Assembly: GCA_963738325.1 (NCBI GenBank)
Contig: CAVTWD010000012.1
Location: forward strand, 24,786-88,785
Length of the DNA stretch: 64,000 nt
Direction: 5' to 3'
Source of the DNA: CAVTWD01 sp963738325
GTDB lineage: Bacteria > Actinomycetota > Acidimicrobiia > Acidimicrobiales > Ilumatobacteraceae
Shown: positions 52,314 to 61,636 of the stretch, one piece after another
How the letters are laid out: each line of letters starts with the position of its first letter
Position numbering within the stretch: the stretch's first letter is position 1
Notes under the pieces: generated by a model
The model's database searches: none
What the model was told of the DNA's origin: nothing
What the model saw: only the letters and a program-made list of their open reading frames with translations
Position numbers and translations under genes: made by a program

Positions 52314-52445
52314 GGGGGACGGACAGGAGAAACCCAGCCGCCGAAAGACGGACCCGACTTCGGCGGGTTGTTCGCGTTCGTCCTGGTAGGTAGGGCGCGT
52401 CGGAAGGTGTTTCCACTACATCGGACCGGTGAGGTGCCCGCTGGG

Positions 52446-54044
52446 TCAGGTGATGTGGGCCCGGTCCCACCCGGTGGTTTCGACGCGGAGGGTGTGCAGG
52501 ATGCGGGCGTGGTGCGGGGTGCGACGGGTGACGACGTCGATGGTCCGCCCGTCGGCGTCGAGGGTGACGGCCCGGATCCGGTCGAGCTCACGTGGGGCTC
52601 GGGCACAGGTGAGGTGCAGGTCGCCGAGGTCGGGATCGCGGACGTCGGCGGCGCGCAGGTCGGCGGCGATGAGCGCTTCGAGGATCGAGGGGTAGACGCA
52701 GACAGCGATGTGACCGCGGACGCGTTTTCGGTCCAGTGGCGCACCGGGCGTAGGTGCAAGAAGTCCTTGAGGGCCCGGAACCGTCGTTCGATCTGTTGCA
52801 GCTGCCGGTAGGCCGACACGACCTGGACGGTGGACGCCTCAGCCGGGGTGAGGGAGGTGGTGAGCAAGTAGTGGCCGGCGAGGGCTTGCTCGTAGCCGAA
52901 GGCCGCCTCGTTGTAGTGGTAGAGGAACCGGCGGTTGCCGATCTCGACGTCGAACAGACGGGCCACCCGGAGGGGCCGAGGATGCGTTGGGCGGCGCGGC
53001 CGATCTTGCCCGCGTCGACGAGCTCGCCGTGGCGGACCCGCCACTCCAAGGCGAGGAGTTTGGCTTCGGCGCGCGCGACGAGCTCGGCGGTGGGCAGCGT
53101 GTCGCGGGCGAGCCGGTCGGGGGAGGCGACCACGACACATCGTCGTCCGTCGACGGTCACGTCGCAGGCGCGGCAGGTGATGCCGGGCACGTCGACCCCG
53201 ACCGCGTCGTCGTCGGCGGCTTCGAGAGAGGCGGCGCAGGTCGGGGTCGCGATGCATCCTGGTGGCCAGGACGTGGGCGAAGCCGTGGTGGTCGAGGACT
53301 TCGACGTTGTCGGCGGAGATCAGGCCCCGGTCGGCGACCACACACACCCGCCCGACCCCGAAGCGGGCGGCCAGGTCTTCCAACACGCCGGGCAGGGTGG
53401 TCACATCGGCGGTGTTCCCGGCGAACACGTGATGGGCGATCGGTATCCCGTCGCCGGTGCACAACAGGCCGATCCACCACCTGGGGTCGATCCGAGCGCC
53501 GGTCCCGGCTGTAGCCGAACGCTCGAGACGGGAACCGCGTCGAGACGCTGCGCGACCCTTCAAAGTACGTCGACGTCAAGTGGTACATCACCAGCCGCAG
53601 ATCCAAGTTGGTGAGATCGGTGAGCATCGAATACAGCTGGGCTTCGGTGGCCTCCTGGGCGTCGGCCACCGCGTCCAACGCCCGGTAGTACTGATCCAAC
53701 GACGGTGTCTCCCAGCCGGCGGGCATCACCACGTCCCGGTCGGTCCACTCCGCCAACGCCCGCTTCGAGCGCGGAGCCACCAGCCGGTTGGCGACCATGG
53801 CAACACGGCGTGCTCCAACACCTCCGCACCGCGTTCGGCGCCGAGGTGGGCGAACCAGGCGTCCAACCCCAGCCGCCGCCACACCGCCCACACCCCAGCC
53901 ACGGCGCCAACGCTCGGGGCGGACTCGGCGTCGATGTCGTCGGCAGCCACCCACGTCCGTTCGGCGTGGGCGCGGCAGCGCGGCGACGATCCGGTCGAGC
54001 TGTCCCGAGTCCCGCAACGTCGAGGCTTCACCCAAGCGGAACAA
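52446..54044 (-). pseudogene. IS1634-family transposase, 5'-truncated and frameshifted
   Basis: Minus-strand pieces in several frames add up to most of an IS1634 DDE transposase. They are RLGEASTLRDSGQLDRIVAA at the truncated start, TNLDLRLVMYHLTSTYFEGS, GIPIAHHVFAGNTADVTTL, VCVVADRGLISADNVEVL, FLYHYNEAAFGYEQALAGHY, RRFRALKDFLHLRPVRHWTE and a C-terminus ending TTGWDRAHIT. The normal N-terminal 40 or so residues are missing at the junction with the adjacent IS630 element, which suggests truncation by it. At least five frame changes are needed, more than errors alone would explain. Confidence 0.85.
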
Positions 54045-54084
54045 GGTAATCCCATGCGTGGAATTCGCGGTGGGTCATGATGGG

Positions 54085-55171
54085 GTGGCGCGGGTGGAGC
54101 CGACCGTGGAGGTGTGTGTGGCTCGCCCGCCGTCGATCTTCGTGAGGGAGTTGACTGGGGACGAAGCCGTTCGGCTTCGCCGCATGTCGCGCCAGTCGAA
54201 GGTGTTCGCCCTGCGCCAGCGGGCGCAGATTCTGCTGGCGTCGGACTCGGGTGTGGCGGCCCCGGACATCGCCCGGGTGCTCCAGACCGATGAGAATCAG
54301 GTCCGTCGAGTGATCCGCGAGTTCAACGCCGACGGGATGGGTTCGCGGCACCCTCCTACCGCGGGCGGGTACCCGAGGAGGCTCGATGATGCGATTCGGG
54401 AACGGATCCGCGACGTCGCCCTCGCCCGTCCCGGTGATCTCGGCGAGCCCGGCACCCGCTGGTCGTTGACCCGACTGCGCCGTTACCTGATCCGTCATCG
54501 GATCGTGGCCGCCGTCTCCAAGGAGCATCTGCGGCGCCTGCTCAACCGGATGGGGATCACCGCCCAGCGGACCCGCACCTGGAAAGCGAGCAACGACCCG
54601 TGGTACGAGCAGAAGAAGGCATGGTGCGGGCTGCCTACCGGGCCGCCGAGGCCGGCACTCTCGACGGCGTCGTCGTCTCGTTCGAAGAATGCGGCCCCAT
54701 CTCGCTCAAACCTCACGCCGGTCGGGGATGGTTCCCGACGAAGCGGCCGGCTCGTCAGCGGGCCACCTATCACCGAACCCAGGGCACCCGGAAGTTGCTC
54801 GGCGCCTTGACATTCGATGCGATTGAGGTGGCTGGCGTTGGTCGGGGTCGGCAGGAGCCCGACGTTGTTGTTGATGGCCCGCTGGCGGATGTCGGTGGTC
54901 CAGTGGGCCGAGAGGTCCATCACGATGTAGACCGTGACCTCGGCCGGGTAGCGGCGTCGGATGTCTTTCAAGAACTCGACCACGACCTTGGCGGTCACCC
55001 GCCGGGCTTCGAGATGTCCCCAGAGCCGGTCGGCGCCCACGTCATGCGGAAGCGACGACAGCGACTGGACCGCATTCTCCAAGACAAGCCACGCCTACAT
55101 CCGTCGCCGCAACCGCGACCACCACGAATCCGCGCATCCGCGAACTCGAAGCCCGTCGCAAGGTCGCATGA
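54085..55171 (+). pseudogene. IS630-family transposase with an inverted internal segment
   Basis: The plus strand encodes the N-terminal helix-turn-helix part (LTGDEAVRLRRMSRQSKVF, PDIARVLQTDENQVRRVIRE) and the start of the DDE domain (GVVVSFEECGPISLKPHAG, RATYHRTQGTRKLLGAL) up to about 54807. From 54808 to 55044 the next part of the domain (DVGADRLWGHLEARRVTAK, VTVYIVMDLSAHWTTD, TPTNASHLNRIEC) is found on the minus strand. After 55044 the plus strand resumes with the C-terminus (AYIRRRNRDHH, then RELEARRKVA and TGA at 55169-55171). Re-inverting 54808-55044 rebuilds a nearly continuous IS630 transposase. The element cannot be active. Confidence 0.87.
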
Positions 55172-55350
55172 CAACCATTACCGGCGGAACGCGGTGTGCC
55201 GCTCCACTAGCAGGGCAGGATGCGTGGTCACCAGAAGGAGCCACATGCAGCTTGAAAGGAGCCGACCATGCCTAGAGGGCAACGCCACGGCGGGGTTGTC
55301 CATGTCGCGTTCGACGCGAGCAATGAATCGTCGCCTGGCACCACCCCCAC

Positions 55351-55507
55351 GTGACCAACGGGCCAACCGAGACGATCAACAACCTCGTCAAGCGCGTCAA
55401 GCGGGTATCCGTTCGGAATGCGCTGCTTCCGCAACTACCGCGTCCCAACTCTGCTCTACGCCGGCCGACCCAACTGCGACCTGCTCGACTCCCTCACCCC
55501 ACCATGA
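55351..55507 (+). pseudogene. ISL3-family transposase, C-terminal fragment
   Basis: VTNGPTETINNLVKRVKRV, then after a one-base shift YPFGMRCFRNYRVPTLLYAG and a final DLLDSLTPP with TGA, match the C-terminal end of ISL3-family transposases. The rest of the element is absent. It lies between the IS630 copy and an IS1634-like fragment. Confidence 0.75.
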
Positions 55508-55519
55508 GCTCCGAAGAGC

Positions 55520-55627
55520 CCCTTTGACCCTGGTCTCGGTCCAGTGGAACACGGGTCGCAGGCCGAGGACGTCCTTCAGCACCTTGAATCGGGCCTCGAG
55601 GGAGGTGGCCTTGGACAGCCGCATCAA
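55520..55627 (-). pseudogene. IS1634-family transposase fragment (second copy)
   Basis: On the minus strand, SLEARFKVLKDVLGLRPVFH followed by WTETRVKG matches the same region of the IS1634 transposase as the longer copy at 52446-54044, but with a different sequence, so it is from another element. Only about 36 codons remain. Confidence 0.7.
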
Positions 55628-55967
55628 TAGCGAGGCTCCTGACCTCGTCCGCGGACCCTATCGCCCAGAGGTCCGCCGACACGTCCCCTCGCCTCATCGC
55701 GTAGATCGAGTTTCGGTGGATGCTCAAGCGATCCAAGCCACTGTCGACAGAGGTGGCAACAATCTCTTTCGCGGGACCGAAGTTCAGCCGAAATGCTCTC
55801 ACAGCCAGGGCCTTCGAGGCACCGCTGGAATCGCAGGTCAATGCCCGAAGCGAGGACGCCGGTCAGATGGCCGACTTGCGTTAGATCCTGGAAGGTGCTA
55901 CCAACAAGTATGTAAAGTGCTAGCAACGGCATGTGTGCAAGTAGCGAGATGGGCTGGAGGGTACAGG
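55628..55967. other. Region without a recognisable gene, next to IS remnants
   Basis: No frame in these 340 bases shows known motifs. The sequence is less GC-rich than the rest and becomes clearly AT-richer toward the oxygenase gene downstream. It may hold the promoter of that gene; I see no convincing -10/-35 pair. Confidence 0.45.
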
Positions 55968-56803
55968 GTGCTCGACTATTTCTACTACCGCGAACCGACT
56001 CCGCATATCTACTTTCCTCAGCTTCTTTTGCCAGAACTGTATAGTCAAGTCAGCTTTCCTGACATTCCCGTTAGATCAAAAGGGAGAAGCGGGCGGGACC
56101 TCTTTATGGGCGAACCGGGCTTCGATGCGGCAGTAACCTCTGCTGGACTTCGAGAACTCTACGAGATGTTCACGGGTTCGGAGTTCGTAAGATGGGTACT
56201 CTCGATCTTCGAACCCGACCTGCAACGCCTCCATTGTCGAGCAGCGGCGAAAGCTATTAGGCCCACGAGCTATCTGGAAACCCGGGAGGCTCTCGATCTG
56301 GCACCAGAGGTATTGGATGAAAGCGCAGACCCGAACGAGGTGTTCAATCGGTTCGACTTTGCGGTCGCGGATCCAACCTATACATCGTACGTGCACCTCG
56401 ACTCTCCCAGGCGCATTGTCGGTGGTTTACTCTTCTTCTGTGATGCGGAGGCGGACCGCATCGACGGTGGCGAGTTCGCCTTGTACAGAGATCGACTCTT
56501 CTTGGGCGATCGCGTCGCGCGTTGGCCATACGTCGCAAAAAGGTTCCGCTCAAGGCCAATACGGGTGTGTTGTTTCTTAACTCGAACCGCGGATTTCATG
56601 GTCCACAGGGGTTTCACGCTGGCGTCCGCAAGTGGATCTATTACTCAATCTCGAGTCGCAATCGTGTCTGGGATGTTGAGGATCGAAATGCGGTCCGAAC
56701 AGCGATGACGAAGATTGCGGGGCGATTTGTCCAAAAAGTAGGACTTGCGAACATGGCGTCGGAGCCAGAGAGCAAACTCGAGGCCAACCGTCAGGGTGGA
56801 TGA
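55968..56803 (+). CDS. 2OG-Fe(II) oxygenase-like protein, with frameshift
   Basis: GGAGG lies 7 bases before the GTG at 55968. The product (about 278 aa corrected) has an N-terminal helical part (YFPQLLLPELYSQV). The jelly-roll metal motif of 2-oxoglutarate dioxygenases follows, as SYVHLDSPRRIVGGLLFF (His-x-Asp) and GGEFALYRD, and later, after the break, NTGVLFLNSNRGFHGPQGF and RKWIYYSISSRNR supply the distal His and Arg. The frame breaks at CC 56546-56547; with CCC it reads VAKRFPLKAN. Similar proteins occur near glycosyltransferases and may hydroxylate a sugar or lipid. Its base composition is markedly more AT-rich than the rest of the window, and it is surrounded by IS remnants, so transfer is likely. 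Confidence 0.72.
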
Positions 56804-56859
56804 AGTTCACCAAGAGGTGATCGTCCGTACTTGCCGAACGCGCCAGTGGCGCGCTCGCG

Positions 56860-57108
56860 GCTGAGGTCGAGTCCCCCGTCTGCCCGGACGGGACCATCCA
56901 CGCATGTGCAACACGAACCACCCGTCGCTTCTCTCTACATCAGTCGCTCCGCGGTCGTGCAACCGCCAATGTGGGGCTTGGCGCATCAACACCGGACCAA
57001 CTCGGGCGAGAGGTCAGAGTGGGCGGCGAACTCCGCGATCGTCAGATCGCCGCGACGGACAACCGTGACCACAGCGCCCTCGAACTCCGGCGGGAACTTC
57101 TTCGGCAC
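56860..57108 (-). pseudogene. IS3-family OrfA remnant
   Basis: From GTG 57108 the minus strand reads PKKFPPEFEGAVVTVVRRGD and LTIAEFAAHSDLSPELVRC, then a stop. It resembles the helix-turn-helix N-terminus of IS3-type OrfA (PRKFPPEFRDDVV-like). A shifted frame may continue it (MRQAPHWRLHDRG). OrfB is not next to it. It lies in the 420-base gap between the oxygenase and pyruvyl transferase genes. Confidence 0.6.
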
Positions 57109-57223
57109 GACTGCGTTCCTTCGCGGCCCGGACATGGGACGTCAAACGAACCCGCGGCAGACCCTCGCTCCATCCCTCTCGAAGACTGCAGCCCCCACGA
57201 ATCCCGGGGCGCTTCAGAGGCCA

Positions 57224-58567
57224 TCAATCGTTGCCGATTGAGTCGAGGCCGTCGCATGGTGCACCGAAGACGACGTCATACTGCCGCTCCACCCGCTCCC
57301 GGCAGGCCGCGACGTACTCACGTACTTGCCCGCGCACGATCTGGCGCTGCTCAATCAACTCCCTCAGCCGCGACATCGCGAGCTCGTCGTCGAACTCTGC
57401 GATGTCGATGCAGTAGTGGCCATGGCCCATGTCCTCCATGAGCGCGCGAACTTTCCGCTCGTGCGAAGCCGCCAACACAGGACGATGGGCCACATGGGCG
57501 AGAAGGACACCGTGCAGACGGGCCGCAACCACGACGTCCACATCAGCAAGGGCCTCGAACAACGACGTCACCGTTCTCGTCTCGCGGACGCAAAGGCGCT
57601 TCCGCTTTTCCTGGCAGAGCTCACCGGTCGCCGCAAGCATGGCCTCGGTCGCCTTCCAGTCGTCGTCAGTCGTGAACACGACGACCTCGTATCCCTGGTC
57701 GAGCACCCTTGCCACAAGGGCCGCGAAGCTGTGCACATGATGCTCATAGTCGCGCTCGCTTCGCTCCGGCCAGTGCTGAGGGTGTCGGTAGAGCATCGGA
57801 CTCACGCCAACGACGATGCTGGCGCGATCAGGCGGCGCGGCCACCGACGCCGGCACGCCATAGGCGAGGTCGGGAACGATCGGATCCTTGGCCGTGAGTC
57901 GTGCGTCTCCCACCAGGTCCCGCGAGCCTGCATCCCGATATGAGCGATACCGCGCGAGGCGAAGCGCTCGATTCACGAGAAACCGACTCGTTCGACTCAG
58001 CGTCCCTGTCCCGACGCTCAAGACCACGTAGTCAGCGTCAACGGCGCGAGACAGGCGCGCCCAGCGCCAGAGGACGTAGGGGTGGCCGAGCGGGCCTCCC
58101 CAGAGGCCGTCCAACTGTCCACCCCCCGCCACGACGAAGGCGGAGGTGTCCCGGAGGCGCTCCAGTGACCGACGCAGGTGGGCTGGCTCCCGCCAGAGCC
58201 GCAGGGGAGCGACGAGCCAGGTACGCAGACTGCCACTTACTGGCAGGCGTCGGACGAGGTCACGGATCGTCGTGCTGGACTGTGGCTCGGCGTCATCCTG
58301 CTCTGAGTGCGCTTCGCCTTCGAGAGGGATTCCGTGCTCGCTCGCCGGGTAGTTCGGGAGAGAGTAGGAAACACAGGTGTAGGCGCGTACGCCGTGGCGC
58401 TTCATGGTGTCTTGTGGGTTCAGGGTGAACCCGACGATTTCGGCGTCCTCGACCCGCCGCCGAACACCATTGATCAAGGAGTCGATGATCGCAGCGTCAC
58501 CGAGATTGCCCCATCCGGACGGGCTCAGAAAGGCTATCTTCGTTGTCTTCCACTTCCCACTCCGCAT
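57224..58567 (-). CDS. Polysaccharide pyruvyl transferase family protein
   Basis: The 447-aa product begins with the family motif KIAFLSPSGWGNLGDAAIID, has FVVAGGGQLDGLWGGPLGHP near 165 and VVLSVGTGTLSRTSRFL. The C-terminal half has VVGVSPMLYRHPQHW and DVVVAARLHGVLLAHVAHRP near 375, which matches PF04230. Such enzymes add pyruvate ketals to sugars of exopolysaccharides or cell wall polymers. The frame is intact. The ATG at 58567 gives the conserved start; longer versions to 58630 are possible. It is the only uninterrupted gene between the two IS-rich patches. Confidence 0.87.
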   Translation of the reverse strand: MRSGKWKTTKIAFLSPSGWGNLGDAAIIDSLINGVRRRVEDAEIVGFTLNPQDTMKRHGVRAYTCVSYSLPNYPASEHGIPLEGEAHSEQDDAEPQSSTTIRDLVRRLPVSGSLRTWLVAPLRLWREPAHLRRSLERLRDTSAFVVAGGGQLDGLWGGPLGHPYVLWRWARLSRAVDADYVVLSVGTGTLSRTSRFLVNRALRLARYRSYRDAGSRDLVGDARLTAKDPIVPDLAYGVPASVAAPPDRASIVVGVSPMLYRHPQHWPERSERDYEHHVHSFAALVARVLDQGYEVVVFTTDDDWKATEAMLAATGELCQEKRKRLCVRETRTVTSLFEALADVDVVVAARLHGVLLAHVAHRPVLAASHERKVRALMEDMGHGHYCIDIAEFDDELAMSRLRELIEQRQIVRGQVREYVAACRERVERQYDVVFGAPCDGLDSIGND

Positions 58568-58744
58568 CCCGGAAGAGCGTATTCCACCCCGCAGCTCTAG
58601 TTGAGCGCGTGCTCGGACGCTCGAGCTCATGGACAGGTGACACCTAACTACTTGGCCCGGAAATAGCCTGGTAGCTGCGGCGATGGCCCCGGATGGGCAC
58701 GCGTGTGTTCGCTACGATGGCCTCCGACCCTCCTCGTCCAGCGT

Positions 58745-58996
58745 GTGGAGGCCATCGGTGTTACCGAAACGGTCGGTCCGCAGGGCTCGTTGTTCGAGCT
58801 TGTTCTGCCGGCGGGGATGCGAGTGCTGTCCGGTGAGCTCGCCGAGATCGATGGGCTGCTGGACGATGAGCGGTTCTTCGGTCCGTTCCGGGCGTTCTTC
58901 GACCCGAGGGAGGGCCGGCCGTCGGTCCCGATCGAGGCGTATCCCTCGCTGTCAACCTCGGCTGAGGCGCATCGAGCAGTCGATTCGTTGAGCTGA
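58745..58996 (+). pseudogene. ISNCY-like transposase, N-terminal fragment
   Basis: From GTG 58745 the frame reads QGSLFELVLPAGMRVLSGEL, AEIDGLLDDERFFGPFRAFF and DPREGRPSVPIEAYPSL. This resembles the N-terminus of a transposase group often filed as ISNCY, where LMFLKFRYRLG normally follows. Here the similarity stops at PIEAY and the frame ends at TGA. The remainder of the gene is missing and IS3-type sequence begins just after. Confidence 0.6.
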
Positions 58997-59009
58997 GAGG
59001 GCGGAAAGC

Positions 59010-59914
59010 TCTCGGCGCTGTTGGAGGAGCTCGCCACCGACCGCGCCCAAACGACCGGGTCGAGACGAAGTGATCGACGCGGCCATCGCCGAACTCACAC
59101 GTCATGTCGGGACCACGCGGCGTGCGCGGAGGTCGGCGAAGCCCAGGCGCGCTGGTGTCGCCGGCACCGCCAGAGCCCGCCGCCACCCAAGCCCGAGCGG
59201 GTCCCTACACCCCAGCCGCGGCGCTCAGCGAAGTCGAGCGCAAGGGGCTGAGCCCGGTGTTCAACAGTGAGGAGTTCGTCGACGAGGCACCGGCCACCGT
59301 CTACGCCAAGCTGCTGGATGAGGGCATCTACCTGGCGTCGGTGCCCACCATGTACCGGGTGTGCGAGAACACGACGAGGTGCACGAGCGCCGCTGGCAGG
59401 CGACGCATCGGCGGCCAAGAAGAGGGGCTCGCCACGGCCAGCTCACCATCCGCGCCGACCGCGGCTCGCCGATGACCGCCAAGCCGGTCGCGTTCTTGCT
59501 GGCCGAGCTCGGCGTCACCAAGAGCCACAGCCGGCCCCATACGAGCAACGACAACCCCTACGGCGAAAGCCGGTTCCGCACCCTCAAGTACCGGCCCGAG
59601 TTCCCCGACCGGTTCGGCTGCTTCCAGGACGCCCACGCCTTCTGCAGCGGTTTCATCGGTTGGTCACGATATGCAGGTGATCCACCGGCTGGCCGTTGGG
59701 TCAGCCTGCACGCCCAGCATCGTTCCACTGCGGCACCGCCACCGAGATCCGCGCCCAACGCGCCGTGACCCTCGACGCCGCTTACGCCGCCAACCCGGCC
59801 CCGTTCCGCCACAAGCGCCCCTCGCCACCGAAGCTGCCCTCGTCGCCTGGATCCATCAACCAACACCCGAAGTGCTCATCAATCCGCATGAGGAGTTGTC
59901 TCAACGGCCTTGAC
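59010..59914 (+). pseudogene. IS3-family OrfB transposase with internal deletion
   Basis: Plus-strand pieces in three frames belong to one IS3-type OrfB. They are VIDAAIAELTRHVGT and RRHRQSPPPPKPERVPTPQP, FVDEAPATVYAKLLDEGIYL, RRWQATH, LTIRADRGSPMTAKPVAFLL, GVTKSHSRPHTSNDNPYGES, and a C-terminus IRAQRAVTLDAAYAANPAP. Between RRWQATH and LTIRADRG about 80 residues of the normal protein, including the first catalytic Asp, are missing, so it is a genuine deletion and the element is dead. Confidence 0.8.
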
Positions 59915-60076
59915 AGGTTACGACCGCGCCATCCGAAGCCGGCCACACGCCTACTTCGTCCGGGGGGGGCAGGTAACTGAGGTGTGAATCTCTCGTTGTG
60001 AGGTGACGTGGGGCACGTCGGGGTGCGGGGCGGCAGCCCCGTGTTCGGGGCGAAGCCCCGACGATGTTGGCGACGT

Positions 60077-61313
60077 TCAGGCTGCGGGTTCGAGGGTGAC
60101 GTGGTGGCCCATGGCTTCGAGTTGGGCGATGAGTCGGCGTTGGTGGGCGGTGCTGGTGCGGCGCTTGTCGAAGTAGTCGCCGCCGAGGTCGGTGTAGGTC
60201 TCGCCGGTGGAGAGCAGGTGCCAGGCGATGACCAGGATGGAGTGACCGACGGCGACGGCGGCCCGTCGGGGTCCGCGTCGGCCCCGGATGCGGTGGTAGT
60301 GGGCGGCCAGGTAGGTGTTCTTGGAGCGCCCGGCGGCTTGGCCGGCTTCGACGAGCGCGATGCGCAGCCACTTGGAGCCGTGGCGGGTGCGGCCCGTGCG
60401 GTGTTTGCCGGCGGACTCGTTGTTGCCGGGGCACATGCCTGCCCACGACGCGAGATGCCCAGCGGTCGGGAAGCGGGACATGTCGGTGCCGATCTCAGCC
60501 AGGATCACCTGGGCGGTGCGGTAGCCACGCCCGGGGATCCCGACCAGCAACGTCACCGCCGCTTCGTGAGGGTCCAGCAGCTCTCGATCCGGGCGGTGAG
60601 CTCGGCGATGGTGGCGTCGGCGTGGTCGATGCGGGCCAGCATCGCCCGGCACAACAAGGCGTGATGCTCGTTGAACCGGCCCGCCAGGGCGTCGTGGAGC
60701 TGCGGGATCTTCGAGCGCATCCGGCCCTTGGCCATCTCGGCCAGCACCTCGGGGTCGCGTTGACCGGCGACGAGCGCGTCGATCATCTCCCGACCGGACT
60801 TGGTCAACACCGACGACGCCACCGACGACAGCTTCATCCCGGCGTCTTCGAGCACTTTGTGCAGGCGCTGGGTCTCCCGGGCTCGTTCTTCGATCACCGC
60901 CTTGCGGTAGCGGGTCAGGTCGCGCTGCTCGCGGGTCGGGCGGGGCGGGACGAAGCTGGGCCGCACCAGACCGTGCTCCAACAGCTGCGCCCCCCACTGG
61001 GCGTCAGCGACGTCGGTCTTGCGGCCCGGGACGTTGCGCATGTGCCGGGCGTTGATGACCCACACCGCTTCGATGGCGTCCTCCAGCACCCAGTGCACCG
61101 GTTTCCAATACACGCCGGTGGCTTCCATCCCGACCAGACGTGACCTGCCGCTCCGACCAGCCAGTCGGCCAGCGCCAGCAACTGCGAGGTCGTCGTGGCG
61201 AACTCGGTCACCTCCTCGCGGCGGCCCCCGCTGCCATCGGGCGTGCGGGCACACGCCATCACCGTGTCGCGGTGCACATCCAAGAACGCGCACCGCTCGA
61301 CCACCACCTGCAT
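60077..61313 (-). pseudogene. IS110-family transposase, broken (copy 2)
   Basis: The minus strand holds the start VERCAFLDVHRDTVMACART (ATG 61313). After a frame change near 61140 come MEATGVYWKPVHWVLED, PGRKTDVADAQWGAQLLEHG, LTRYRKAVIEERARETQRLH and RMRSKIPQLHDALAG. After another near 60570 comes the transposase_20 domain (VGIPGRGYRTAQVILAEIG, LASWAGMCPGNNESAGKHR, TGETYTDLGGDYF, ending VTLEPAA). Only two single-base changes separate it from a whole gene, so it may be intact in reality. It differs clearly in sequence from copy 1, so the two are different IS110 elements. Confidence 0.85.
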
Positions 61314-61373
61314 CGCTCAACCTCCCTTTCCAGTCCGACGACACCGATGCGCCGACCGGATGGAGGCCTCGTC

Positions 61374-61610
61374 ATGAAGAAACTGAGGTACGTGCTCGAA
61401 GCAACAGGACGGAGCGCCCGAGACCCCCACGTCAAGCTAACAACGGGCTCCGAGCGCCATAGTCACGCCGACGTCTGCCCGGCCGACACCACCGATTCTC
61501 ATCCGCCGAGGGCGGCCCCGCCAGGGCCATCCCAGCTAACCTTGGACGATCTCCCCTCACGAGCCAATCTGGGCCAACCGGCCCTGGTGCGAGGACCCGG
61601 CGCCGCGTAG
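61374..61610 (+). CDS. Possible 78-codon small ORF with good ribosome site
   Basis: GGAGG lies 7 bases before the ATG at 61374. The first residues (MKKLRYVLEATG) look gene-like, but the rest is polar and Pro-rich with no recognised motif. It lies in the 323-base space between the IS110 copy and the next glycosyltransferase gene. It may be a gene start cut off by the IS element. Nothing else was seen in this space. Confidence 0.3.
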   Translation: MKKLRYVLEATGRSARDPHVKLTTGSERHSHADVCPADTTDSHPPRAAPPGPSQLTLDDLPSRANLGQPALVRGPGAA

Positions 61611-61636
61611 CGTTCAGGCCGTCAGGCAACGCGGAG

